From NCBI RefSeq assembly GCF_900177805.1, contig NZ_FXAX01000003.1:186001-250000 (forward strand): 64,000 bases of DNA. Reading direction: 5' to 3'. Position 1 is the stretch's first letter; the number at the start of each line of letters is the position of its first letter. The notes beneath the pieces are model-generated. The model was not told the origin of the DNA. It made no database searches and saw only the letters and a program-made list of their open reading frames with translations. This document shows positions 51,127-59,354 of this stretch, in pieces. Both the position numbers and the translations under genes were made by a program. The DNA comes from Fibrobacter sp. UWB13. GTDB lineage: Bacteria > Fibrobacterota > Fibrobacteria > Fibrobacterales > Fibrobacteraceae.

Positions 51127-52303
51127 TAACGAATACGATGTCGTCGTCATTGGCGCAGGTCCCGGCGGAAGTGTTGCCGCCAGAAATCTTTCACGTGCAG
51201 GCCACAAGGTTCTCCTTCTCGAAAAGCGCGAGAAGATTGGCTACCCTGTGCGCTGTGGCGAAGCAAGCACCAAGCTTTCGGACTTGCAAACGTACGGCCC
51301 GATCGACGAAGACTGTATCGAAACAATTATCAACGGACTTTATATTTACGGCCCGAACGGCGTGAACATCGACCTCGCGCAGAAAGGCACGGGCATCATG
51401 CTCAACCGCGAAAAGTTCGACCCGTGGCTCGCCCACCTCGCCGCAAACGACGGCGTAGAAGTCGTCACTCGCGCCCGTGCAGAATTTGTCGGAGATGTCG
51501 AAAGCGGAACACGCCTCGTGCGCGTGAAACTCGGCGAAGGCGCCGACGAAACAACCGAAGAAGTCTGCGCCAAGATGGTCATTGCCGCAGACGGCGTGGA
51601 AAGCCGCATCGGGCGCCAAGTCGGTCTTGATTGCCTCCAGAAGCCAGCATTCACCTGCACCGGTGTCGATATCCAGGTGCAAGGGATCCTCACCAAGCCG
51701 GACTACCTCACGTTCTGGCAAGGTCACGACTTTATCAACGACGGCTACATCTGGAGTTTCCCGAAAGTCAAATCCAACGTTACGAACTTCGGCGCAGGAT
51801 TCCTGATTTCGAACAATCACGGTTCAAACGTCTTGGACATCACGATGGAATGGCTCTACAAGCTCTTCCCGGGTGCACAAATCAATCACGTTGTCGGCGG
51901 TGTGATTCCTGTTTCGAGCGTTCTGAAAGATTACACGCTGGACCGCTTTGCCCTCGTTGGCGACGCCGCCCATCACACGAACCCGCTTACAGGTGGCGGC
52001 ATCGCGGCCGCCATGCGCGCCGGACGGTTCTGTGCCCAGACCGTCCACGAGGGCTTCGAATGCGGTAACTTAAGCAAGGAATTCCTCAAGACGTACGAAA
52101 AGCGCTGCTACGATTACTTTGGTCGCATGCACGACTTTGAATACAAATTCCGCCGTTTTCTCTTGAACGTCAACAAGGAAGAACAGACAAAGCTCTACAA
52201 GGTTCTCCAGAACTTCGCAAAGCACGGCTGCAAAAAGCGCGCCTTCTTGCAAACGCCAGTTTCCTCCGCAAAAATGCTTTACAAGTTCTTAAGGTTCAAG
52301 TAG
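51116..52303 (+). CDS. geranylgeranyl-reductase-family FAD-dependent oxidoreductase
   Basis: 395 residues. N-terminal FAD-binding Rossmann motif VVVIGAGPGGSVAARNLSRAGHKVLLLEKR, the GYPVRCGEA segment typical of the geranylgeranyl reductase family, and the second FAD motif FALVGDAAHHTNPLTGGGIAAAM. The family hydrogenates isoprenoid chains or other double bonds in archaea, phototrophs and some anaerobes. The fused ferredoxin partner gene suggests ferredoxin as donor. The substrate in this organism is unknown; no isoprenoid genes lie nearby. Confidence 0.88.
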   Translation: MFCNNEYDVVVIGAGPGGSVAARNLSRAGHKVLLLEKREKIGYPVRCGEASTKLSDLQTYGPIDEDCIETIINGLYIYGPNGVNIDLAQKGTGIMLNREKFDPWLAHLAANDGVEVVTRARAEFVGDVESGTRLVRVKLGEGADETTEEVCAKMVIAADGVESRIGRQVGLDCLQKPAFTCTGVDIQVQGILTKPDYLTFWQGHDFINDGYIWSFPKVKSNVTNFGAGFLISNNHGSNVLDITMEWLYKLFPGAQINHVVGGVIPVSSVLKDYTLDRFALVGDAAHHTNPLTGGGIAAAMRAGRFCAQTVHEGFECGNLSKEFLKTYEKRCYDYFGRMHDFEYKFRRFLLNVNKEEQTKLYKVLQNFAKHGCKKRAFLQTPVSSAKMLYKFLRFK

Positions 52304-52325
52304 CCCGTGCGTTTCCGCACACTCC

Positions 52326-52397
52326 GCGCACTTGCTACGCGTACTCACACATTCCGCGCGACCGCGCACTTGTAACGCATCAGCGCACTTGTCATGC
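52326..52397. repeat. three degenerate GCGCACTTG repeats
   Basis: GCGCACTTGCTACGC (52326), GCGCACTTGTAACGC (52364) and GCGCACTTGTCATGC (52383) lie downstream of the reductase gene. No gene is seen in the surrounding 52304-52480. Confidence 0.6.
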
Positions 52398-52413
52398 CCC
52401 GCACAGACGTCTT

Positions 52414-52445
52414 TGACTACTTGCAGCTATGCTGCTTAGTAGTCA
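52414..52445. other. strong hairpin TGACTACT-TGCAGC / GCTGC-TTAGTAGTCA
   Basis: Seven to eight pairs, a one-base bulge region and a further GCAGC/GCTGC stem close on a three-base loop. There is no T-run after it, so it is not a simple terminator. It may be an RNA 3'-end structure of the preceding operon or a cruciform site. Confidence 0.5.
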
Positions 52446-52482
52446 TGATCCGCGTATGGGGAGGGCATCTCCTTTTCTAGCC

Positions 52483-52508
52483 AAAAGCCGGTTTAATCCG
52501 GCTTTTTT
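52483..52508 (+). terminator. intrinsic terminator of the ferredoxin-reductase operon
   Basis: AAAAGCCGG-TTTAAT-CCGGCTTTTTTG. Confidence 0.85.
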
Positions 52509-52516
52509 GCGATTTT

Positions 52517-52732
52517 ATGCTACTAAATTGCAGTTTTCACAATTTTAGTAGCATATTTTCTACTTTATATGTAAAGTTTTAATCTGCGTTCTGCAGTTTC
52601 ATGCTACTAAATTCGTTTTTTTCAACTTTTTGTAGCACGCCAAACCCAAACAACCCCGAATTTTCACCCCAAACACTTAATTTATCTAAAAATCATGCTA
52701 CTAAATTAAGGATTTTCGAGTTTTAGTAGCAC
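52517..52732. repeat. phased inverted-repeat array, copy 2 (three 38-bp units)
   Basis: Units at 52517-52554, 52601-52638 and 52695-52732, each exactly 38 bp with RTGCTACTAA ends in inverted orientation; starts are 84 and 94 bases apart. The TTCTACTTTAT at 52558 is again 41 bases from the first unit start, and a CTTAATTT...AAAAAT block precedes the third unit as in copy 1. It lies between two convergent terminators. Confidence 0.9.
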
Positions 52733-52751
52733 ATTTTTGCAAAAGCGCCCC

Positions 52752-52783
52752 TAAAAAAATCCCGCAGCACTCGCCACGGGATT
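52752..52783 (-). terminator. intrinsic terminator of ilvE
   Basis: AATCCCG/CGGGATT stem with the loop GCAGCACTCGCCA; the minus-strand exit is TTTTTTTAG. The sequence closely resembles the recQ/ompH terminator at 15642. Confidence 0.8.
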
Positions 52784-52802
52784 CTCGAAAAGACTCGATC
52801 AA

Positions 52803-53837
52803 TTAAAGATCAACAACTTCAGTCCAGCCGAACGGATCTTCAGCTTCACCGAACTGGATTGCAGTGTACTTGTTGAAGAGTTCCGTGCAGACCGGACCCG
52901 GATTCACGCCATCACCGTAAGTGAATTCCTTGCCTGCGACCGGATCCACAATCTTCTTGATCGGGGTAATCACGGCAGCCGTACCGCATTCAGCCGTTTC
53001 GCTGAATTCAGCAAGTTCTTCAAACGGAACCTGGCGACGTTCCACAGTGTAGCCGAGGTATTCAGCCAACTGCTGCAAGCTCTTGTTCGTAATAGACGGC
53101 AAGATGGATTCGGACTTCGGGGTCACGTAAGTCTTGCCCTTGATGCCGAAGAAGTTTGCCGGACCGCATTCGTCGATATACTTCTTTTCCTTTGCATCGA
53201 GGTAAATCGTGCTGGAGTAACCGAGCTTCTTGGCTTCAGCAAGAGACTGGAGGCTAGCAGCATAGTTGCCACCGACCTTCACCGTACCCGTACCCTGCGG
53301 AGCAGCGCGGTCGTAGTTGCGGCTGATCATCATGTCCACCGGCTTGAACCCATCCTTGAAGTACGGACCCACCGGAGTCACAAACATCATGAGCAAATAT
53401 TCATCAGCCGGCTTCACACCCACTTCCGGGCTCATACCAATCAGGAGCGGACGGATATAGAGCGTTGCGCCATAACCATAAGGCGGAACAAAGCGCTTGT
53501 TCAATTTCACCACAGTGTGGACCATTTCGCGGAAAAGTTCAACCGGCGGAACAGCCATCAAAATACGGTTGGCCGTATTCTGCATACGCTTAGCGTTTTC
53601 TTCGACGCGGAAAATACGGACCTTGCCATCCTTGCCCGTGTAAGCCTTGAGGCCTTCAAAACCTTCCTGGCCGTAATGCAAGCAAGTAGCGGCCATATGG
53701 ATGCTGATGTCCTTGGAAGAAGATACTTCAATCTTGCCCCATTCACCATTGCGGTAGTAGCAGCGGACATTGTAATCGGTATCGTAATAACCGAAGGGGA
53801 GCGTCTTCCAATCGACAGTATTCAAATCAACTTGCAT
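52803..53837 (-). CDS. ilvE: branched-chain amino acid aminotransferase
   Basis: 344 residues, fold-type IV PLP enzyme of the longer (eukaryote-like, type II) BCAT class: FEGLKAYTGKDGKVRIFR, RMLMAVPP, the PLP lysine in GTVKVGGNYAASL, ECGPANFFGIKG and RRQVPFEELAEFSETAECGTAAVI. It makes Leu, Ile and Val from their keto acids, or degrades them. AAGG precedes the ATG. A single-gene unit with its own terminator. Confidence 0.94.
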   Translation of the reverse strand: MQVDLNTVDWKTLPFGYYDTDYNVRCYYRNGEWGKIEVSSSKDISIHMAATCLHYGQEGFEGLKAYTGKDGKVRIFRVEENAKRMQNTANRILMAVPPVELFREMVHTVVKLNKRFVPPYGYGATLYIRPLLIGMSPEVGVKPADEYLLMMFVTPVGPYFKDGFKPVDMMISRNYDRAAPQGTGTVKVGGNYAASLQSLAEAKKLGYSSTIYLDAKEKKYIDECGPANFFGIKGKTYVTPKSESILPSITNKSLQQLAEYLGYTVERRQVPFEELAEFSETAECGTAAVITPIKKIVDPVAGKEFTYGDGVNPGPVCTELFNKYTAIQFGEAEDPFGWTEVVDL

Positions 53838-53959
53838 AGTATTAACCTTTTTTGCAAATGTGCATATTTAAAGGTATCATTCGGTACCGCTTGAAAAATA
53901 CAATTATAAACGCCCTTTTGGCATCCCTTGTTCAAAAATTTTGCAAAAAAAATGCCCCC

Positions 53960-54063
53960 TATTACAAAGGGGGAAGCCTCCCCCTGATTGCAGCCCCGGC
54001 CCCGCCGGGTCTTACATCACCCCTTCGAGCGGGCTTCATGCGCCAGCCCGCAACGCCCGGCTT
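53960..54063 (-). repeat. dispersed GC-rich repeat, copy 2 (uninterrupted)
   Basis: Reads on the minus strand as the repeat at 47768-47920, with CCGGCGGGGCCGG where that copy carries its 66-bp insert. It supplies the last codons of a small antitoxin-like ORF. The remainder of the 53838-54311 gap contains that ORF and the methyltransferase promoter region. Confidence 0.75.
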
Positions 54064-54175
54064 CAAGCTCCCGCTCCAAAGCATCAAACAAATCTTGCTG
54101 GCGAATCACTTTCCCCTTTGCAATATCCGCTTCACTCTGAGCCAAAAGCGTTAAAAGCATCAAAGCATCTTGCAT
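54017..54175 (-). CDS. 52-residue antitoxin-like ORF with a repeat-encoded tail
   Basis: From the ATG at 54175 (TTGAGG ribosome site seven bases upstream) it encodes LLTLLAQSEADIAKGKVIRQQ then LFDALERELEAG, the usual C-terminal helix pattern of Phd/ParD-like antitoxins. It ends in CGLAHEARSKG, encoded by the dispersed GC-rich repeat. No DNA-binding N-terminal domain and no toxin partner are visible, so it is probably a truncated remnant extended by the repeat. Confidence 0.45.
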   Translation of the reverse strand: MQDALMLLTLLAQSEADIAKGKVIRQQDLFDALERELEAGRCGLAHEARSKG

Positions 54176-54311
54176 AAGACCTCAACAGACTATATTCAAT
54201 ATGAAAATAGACTCTTGCAACATAAAAAGCAAGAGACCTTTTTATCGAGAATCTGAGCAAAAACTAAAAATGACACTCATTGACATTTCTATTTTTTATA
54301 TTTGAAAAGGT

Positions 54312-55397
54312 ATGAGAAAAAATCAAAAGACTATCAAAGAATTGACCGCTATTAGCTTATTTTCGGGTGCGGGAGGCTTAGATGTCGGCTTTGAATTAGC
54401 CGGGTTCAACTCCGTTTTTGCAAACGAATTTGACCATGATGCAGCAGAAGCATGGCGGCTTAATCGTCCTTCAAAATCTCATATAATGGTGGAAGGGGAT
54501 ATTAAAGACCACATTACCGATTTAGACAAATTCAAAGATATTGATGTTCTTTTTGGCGGTCCCCCTTGTCAAGGTTTTTCAGTCGCTGGGAAGATGGATC
54601 CTAATGACGAACGATCCAAAATGGTATGGCTATTTATGGAGGCTGTGGGAAAAACTCACCCCAAAGTATTCATTATGGAAAATGTAGCCGCTCTTGGCTT
54701 GTTGGACAAGTGGGAACATGTTCGTAAAGGAATTGTCGAAAAAGGACAAACACTCGGTTACGAGGTTTCATTTAAAGTACATCATACATCAGAATACGGT
54801 GTTCCAGAAAAACGAGATCGAGTTATTTTTATCGGTGTCAGAAAAGATGTCGGATCAGTAGATTTATTCTACAAAAAATTAACTTTTTACAAAGCTAAGC
54901 CTCAAACCGCTCGTGAAGTTATCTTATCCGCAGGGAGATTTGGAGAAAAAGATAATCCTCAAACATGTACCGCAAATGTATCCCTTGCAAAACATCCTGT
55001 TATGCGCCGTTCTCCTTACGCAGGAATGTTAGTCAATGGAGCAGGTCGTCCAATTGACTTGGATGACATTGCTCCAACACTTCCAGCATCTATGGGCGGA
55101 AACAAGACTCCTATTGTTGATGAAATCGCATTACATAACACAAATATTCCAAACTGGTTCAAACAATACCATTCAGATTTAATCAACGGAAAGACGGAAC
55201 CCGCAAAAATCAAAATTCCCGCAACAATTCGCAGATTAACAATAAAGGAATGTGCAGCAATACAAACTTTTCCTGTAGGCTATAAATTCAGCGGACGAAA
55301 GACAAAGCAATACAAACAAATAGGAAATGCGGTTCCATGCCGTTTTGCAGAAGCAGTAGCAAAATCCGTGTATGACGCATATTGGGGAGAATACTAA
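54312..55397 (+). CDS. DNA (cytosine-5) methyltransferase of a type II R-M system
   Basis: 361 residues. C5-methyltransferase motifs in order: I (ISLFSGAGGLDVGFELAGF), IV with the catalytic Cys (VLFGGPPCQGFSVAG), VI (FIMENV), VIII-like (VPEKRDRVIFIGVR), IX (RRLTIKECAAIQTFP) and X (YKQIGNAVPCRFAEAVA). AAAGG precedes the ATG. It protects host DNA from the nuclease encoded by the next gene, whose ATG overlaps its stop by one base. AT-rich, unlike the core genes around it, indicating acquisition. Confidence 0.94.
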   Translation: MRKNQKTIKELTAISLFSGAGGLDVGFELAGFNSVFANEFDHDAAEAWRLNRPSKSHIMVEGDIKDHITDLDKFKDIDVLFGGPPCQGFSVAGKMDPNDERSKMVWLFMEAVGKTHPKVFIMENVAALGLLDKWEHVRKGIVEKGQTLGYEVSFKVHHTSEYGVPEKRDRVIFIGVRKDVGSVDLFYKKLTFYKAKPQTAREVILSAGRFGEKDNPQTCTANVSLAKHPVMRRSPYAGMLVNGAGRPIDLDDIAPTLPASMGGNKTPIVDEIALHNTNIPNWFKQYHSDLINGKTEPAKIKIPATIRRLTIKECAAIQTFPVGYKFSGRKTKQYKQIGNAVPCRFAEAVAKSVYDAYWGEY

Positions 55398-56488
55398 TGG
55401 CAATTGACATTGACAAATCTGTAGCAACGAAATTACTTCACGAATCATACAAAGCATGTTCCAACACGCCCACAGTTAATTGTCCAATCAAGGATACTAT
55501 TGATTTTATAATGAGCGGTAAAAACTGCTTGACATACCGTTATATTATGTTTACAGCTTTGCTTGCTAAGGCTGTTGATTCCGAAATTGACATTTTGTCT
55601 TTACAAGTGGATGATTCTTCTGATGGTGCATACAATGCCAGATCACTAGCTTCAGAAGTTGTCTATCCTTTTCAAAAAAACATATTGGGAAACATGCTTA
55701 ATGGGGCAAATAGCGATCCACTTGTAAATAATCCGGCACGTAATCCACGATTAGCAAAAACAACCAAAGCAAGGGGCGATTGCAAAAAAGCTCTTGAACT
55801 ACTATGTGATAATTTACCCAAAATTCAAGATAACCATGAAGCTCGCAAATGTATAGATTACATCGTTTCAATGTTGCTTGAAGCAAAAGCAGCTCGCGAC
55901 ATACAGCAGTCTTTACTTCAAGAATTTTCTGGAAACATGAGTGTTTTCCGCATTCGTGAATTTATGAGTGAATTGTTGGATAAAGGATTTGGCGGAGCCG
56001 CTCTTGTCATTGTAACGACGGCTCTTTACCATTTGCAATATTCGGATGACGAATACAGAATTTCAGCCCATCCCGTAAACCAATCAGGATCATCCAAAAG
56101 ACAATTTAGCGATCTTGACGTATTTCGAGATGATTTGCCTTTTATAGCAACAGAACTGAAAGACAAACCATTTTCATCCTCCGATGTTGACCACGCCGCA
56201 GAAACCGCTTACAAGGCACATGCCAAAAGTTTAATGTTTGTTGCCGGTCGACATTCAACATTCGCATCACAGTTTCCAACATACTTTGACGACGCCCGTA
56301 AAAAATACGCCGATAAAGGAATGTACGTTGGTATTACATCCATAGATAACCTCCTAGATACAATTCTATCAGCACATATTGACTTAAACGCAGCTCACAT
56401 AATTGACATCATCGTCAAAACAGCGGAATCAATTAAAGCGCCAGAAGCTCAAATGTGGGTATATGAGCGAATGTCAGATGCAAATTGA
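55397..56488 (+). CDS. type II restriction endonuclease, possibly SacI-like
   Basis: 363 residues from the ATG at 55397 (TAATG overlap with the methyltransferase). The likely PD-(D/E)XK site is FSDLDVFRDDLPFIATELKDK: Asp, then a strand ending in ELK (E-x-K). The length, the C5-methyltransferase partner and the start (IDKSVATKLLHESYKAC) recall the SacI restriction-enzyme family, but the specificity is not proven from sequence. Confidence 0.72.
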   Translation: MAIDIDKSVATKLLHESYKACSNTPTVNCPIKDTIDFIMSGKNCLTYRYIMFTALLAKAVDSEIDILSLQVDDSSDGAYNARSLASEVVYPFQKNILGNMLNGANSDPLVNNPARNPRLAKTTKARGDCKKALELLCDNLPKIQDNHEARKCIDYIVSMLLEAKAARDIQQSLLQEFSGNMSVFRIREFMSELLDKGFGGAALVIVTTALYHLQYSDDEYRISAHPVNQSGSSKRQFSDLDVFRDDLPFIATELKDKPFSSSDVDHAAETAYKAHAKSLMFVAGRHSTFASQFPTYFDDARKKYADKGMYVGITSIDNLLDTILSAHIDLNAAHIIDIIVKTAESIKAPEAQMWVYERMSDAN

Positions 56489-56502
56489 AAAACGACAAAA
56501 GC

Positions 56503-56766
56503 AATCTACATAGTGTGTTCTTTTACAAAGCCGACACTCTCATAAGGAACAAGTATATGACTTACGAATTTGACCTTCATGAAAGCAAGGAAGAAGGAAG
56601 AGCTGAAGGACGAGTTGAAGGCAAAGCTGAAGGAATCGCCGAAGCAAATGCTAAAGCTTTAGTGGAAAAAAAGGCCTTGGCCAAGGGACTTCTAGAAGAC
56701 GGAGTTCCCGTAGAAATCATTTCCAAGCGAACCGGTTTTACCATCGAAGAAATCCAGGCCTTGTAA
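56503..56766 (+). pseudogene. C-terminal remnant of an Rpn/PD-(D/E)XK transposase-like protein
   Basis: The frame encodes about 90 residues ending with the repetitive EGRAEGRVEGKAEGIAEA helix and the short ISKRTGFTIEEIQAL helix. That is the usual tail of Rpn-family recombination-promoting nucleases (PDDEXK_2). The nuclease domain is missing; the restriction endonuclease gene ends just before it. An ATG at 56557 could start a 69-residue tail protein, but the similarity begins upstream of it. Confidence 0.6.
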
Positions 56767-56898
56767 TCTGAGTCAAAAACATCCGTTTTTCGTCCCAAGA
56801 TTCCCTTTTTTCAACATTTCCCTAGCCACATCCGACCTAGAAATGATATATTATCTAAGTCGAATTACGCTTTGATGTAACAGGAAGGGGAACCCGAA

Positions 56899-59283
56899 AT
56901 GAAAAACAGGATTTTTGCATTTAACGATGCGGCCACGTTCGAAAAAAAACTGGCCCAGTTTAGCAACTGGTGCAAAGAAAACGGCTCGCCCACCGTATGT
57001 TTCCAAATCCATTCTGAAGAGTTGGACCCCGGAAAACTGAGACCCGTTTGGGAAACATTGGAACGCGTTTTCCCCAAAGTACCGTGGTTCGGTAACTCCA
57101 CCAGCGGAAACATCGTGAACTGCGAAAAGGCAAGCGAAATTTCCATATCCGCCATCATATTCGAAAAGCCGACAACAAAAATTCAAATTCACCAGTACGA
57201 CTTTTTCAACAAGTCCAGCCGCGACATCGCCCGCGAAATCGTGGAAGAAGCCAAGCAGAATCCCTGGGTAAAAGCAGTCGAAATCTACCACTGCATTTCG
57301 CCGTTTTCGACGACGAATCTTTGCGAAGGGCTCGACGCCCTGGATCCAAGCATCCAGATTTTTGGAGGCATCGTCTGCTCCCCCGACATCACAAGCCCGA
57401 ATTCCTGCGTATTTTCATCAGTTGGCGGTTACAGCAAGACAGGCATTTTAGTTGTATTCTACGGCGGTCCGGAATTTCATGTGGAATCCCGCAAGATTAG
57501 CGGATGGAAGCCCATCGGCCGTAACTTCCACGTCACTCGTTCCAAAGGCAACGTCCTTTACGAATTGAGCAGCCTCCCCGCCTACGAAGTGTACAACAAG
57601 TACCTGAACATCAAAAACGACAACAACTTTTTCTACAACGCCCTTGAGTTTCCGATGCTCTACGAGCACAACGGAATTTCCATCGTGCGTGCAGCAGGAG
57701 CAAGCAATCCGGACGGGTCGCTCACCATGTCTTCGGATATCGACGAAGGCTCAATGGTCCGCCTTTCGTATGGCGAGCCGCAACTGATTCTCGAAAAAAT
57801 CAAAACCGAAAGCGAAAACGCCGAACTGTTCGCCCCCGAAGTCATGCACATATTCTCCTGTGCGGCTCGAAAGGCATTTTGGTCCAAGCACGAACCGACA
57901 TACGAAATTACAGCGTTCAAGGGGCTCGCCTCCAGCACGGGATTTTTCTCGCACGGTGAATTCTTGCGCGAAAAGGGATTTTTAAACCAACATAACATCA
58001 CGCTCGTCATTGCATCAATGCGCGAAGGCGCCATTACAAAACGGGGACACGCCAAAGGCGTCATAATTCCGGATGAAAAATCCACCCGTTTGCCACTCGC
58101 CGCCCGCATGGCCACATTCATTCGCGAAACGTCGTTTGAACTGGAACAGATCAACAGTAGGTTACGTGTCATGAACGAGCACCTGCAAGATGTCGCAACG
58201 ACGGACAGCCTGACAGGACTCGAAAACAGGCTCGCATTCGACGCCCTTCTAGAAACAATCAACCAGGAAGACTCCCAAGAAAATTCTTGGACCATGTTCC
58301 TGATGGACGTGAACGGCCTCAAATACGCAAACGACACCTTCGGCCACCAGGCCGGTGACGAATTGATCAAGGCCGCAGCCAAAGCCATCAAAAATACATA
58401 CGGCACCAGCGGGAACTGCTTTAGAATCGGTGGCGACGAATTTGCCGTCATAACACGAGCGCCGCTAGATTCGCACTATCCGATGTATTCCATACTGCAA
58501 AAGAACATCAACGAATACAATAAAAAGGCGCTATACCATCTGTCGATTGCCGTGGGCGCAAGCCGCCTGCGCAGCGATTCCGGAATTCGCAAGTCCATCA
58601 GCGACTGGAAAATGGAAGCCGACTTGAACATGTATCGTGACAAGGTGCGTTACCACAAGCCGGTCGAAAACGACGAAAACAAGAACCTCAAGGATTTGAT
58701 TTCTTGCCTGATTTCAGTCGAAGAAGCCAAGGATTCCTATACGGCGCACCATTCTGAGCGTGTAAAAGCATATTCGGAATTGATTGCCCGTTTCTTAGGG
58801 CTTTCAGAAAGTTCAATATCGTTGATTACACATGCAGCACACTTGCATGATATTGGCAAAATTGGCATTCGCGACAATGTGCTCACCAAGCCGGGAAAAC
58901 TTACCGATGAGGAGTTCGAAATCATCAAGCAGCATCCGGTCATTGGCGCAAAGATCCTGATGCAGTCCAACTATACACATGAACTTGTGCAAATTGTGCT
59001 GCACCACCACGAGCGTTATGACGGCCGCGGCTACCCGGAAGGACTTAAAGGCGAAGACATCCCCATAGGCGCCCGCGTCATTGCCATCGCAGACTCAATA
59101 GACGCCATGACAAGCAAGCGCGTTTATCGTGACGCCATGTCGCTAGATTACTGCCGCAATGAAATCGAGAAGAATCTAGGCGTGATGTACGACCCCGCCA
59201 TTGGCAAAGTCGTTCTGGAACATTGGAGCGAAATGGTCGATTCCCTATTGTCAATGCGTACTGGCCGCCCGAAAGTCGTTTAA
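56899..59283 (+). CDS. FIST-GGDEF-HD-GYP sensor for cyclic-di-GMP turnover
   Basis: 794 residues, no signal or membrane segment. The N-terminal FIST_N and FIST_C sensory domains (about 1-410: VPWFGNSTSGNIV, GFFSHGEFL) are followed by a short coiled-coil. A GGDEF domain with intact RIGGDEFAV (about 510) comes next, then an HD-GYP domain with intact HDIGKIGI (about 649) and HHERYDGRGYPEGL (about 705-715). GGDEF makes and HD-GYP degrades c-di-GMP, so one protein carries both potential activities under a FIST sensor thought to bind small ligands such as amino acids. A single gene with its own terminator. Confidence 0.92.
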   Translation: MKNRIFAFNDAATFEKKLAQFSNWCKENGSPTVCFQIHSEELDPGKLRPVWETLERVFPKVPWFGNSTSGNIVNCEKASEISISAIIFEKPTTKIQIHQYDFFNKSSRDIAREIVEEAKQNPWVKAVEIYHCISPFSTTNLCEGLDALDPSIQIFGGIVCSPDITSPNSCVFSSVGGYSKTGILVVFYGGPEFHVESRKISGWKPIGRNFHVTRSKGNVLYELSSLPAYEVYNKYLNIKNDNNFFYNALEFPMLYEHNGISIVRAAGASNPDGSLTMSSDIDEGSMVRLSYGEPQLILEKIKTESENAELFAPEVMHIFSCAARKAFWSKHEPTYEITAFKGLASSTGFFSHGEFLREKGFLNQHNITLVIASMREGAITKRGHAKGVIIPDEKSTRLPLAARMATFIRETSFELEQINSRLRVMNEHLQDVATTDSLTGLENRLAFDALLETINQEDSQENSWTMFLMDVNGLKYANDTFGHQAGDELIKAAAKAIKNTYGTSGNCFRIGGDEFAVITRAPLDSHYPMYSILQKNINEYNKKALYHLSIAVGASRLRSDSGIRKSISDWKMEADLNMYRDKVRYHKPVENDENKNLKDLISCLISVEEAKDSYTAHHSERVKAYSELIARFLGLSESSISLITHAAHLHDIGKIGIRDNVLTKPGKLTDEEFEIIKQHPVIGAKILMQSNYTHELVQIVLHHHERYDGRGYPEGLKGEDIPIGARVIAIADSIDAMTSKRVYRDAMSLDYCRNEIEKNLGVMYDPAIGKVVLEHWSEMVDSLLSMRTGRPKVV

Positions 59284-59304
59284 AGACAAACAAACTCTAT
59301 ACCA

Positions 59305-59340
59305 AAACGGCTCCCGGTCAATCCCGAGAGCCTTTTAATT
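59305..59340 (+). terminator. intrinsic terminator after the FIST-GGDEF-HD-GYP gene
   Basis: GGCTCCCGG / CCCGAGAGCC stem with one mismatch, then TTTTAATTT; it may also serve citrate synthase from the other side. Confidence 0.7.
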
Positions 59341-59354
59341 TATCAAATTATCGC

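Noticed and set aside
53852-54154. 100-residue plus-strand ORF in the ilvE upstream gap
   Set aside because: It reads through the dispersed GC-rich repeat on the opposite strand to the antitoxin-like ORF and shows no protein pattern.
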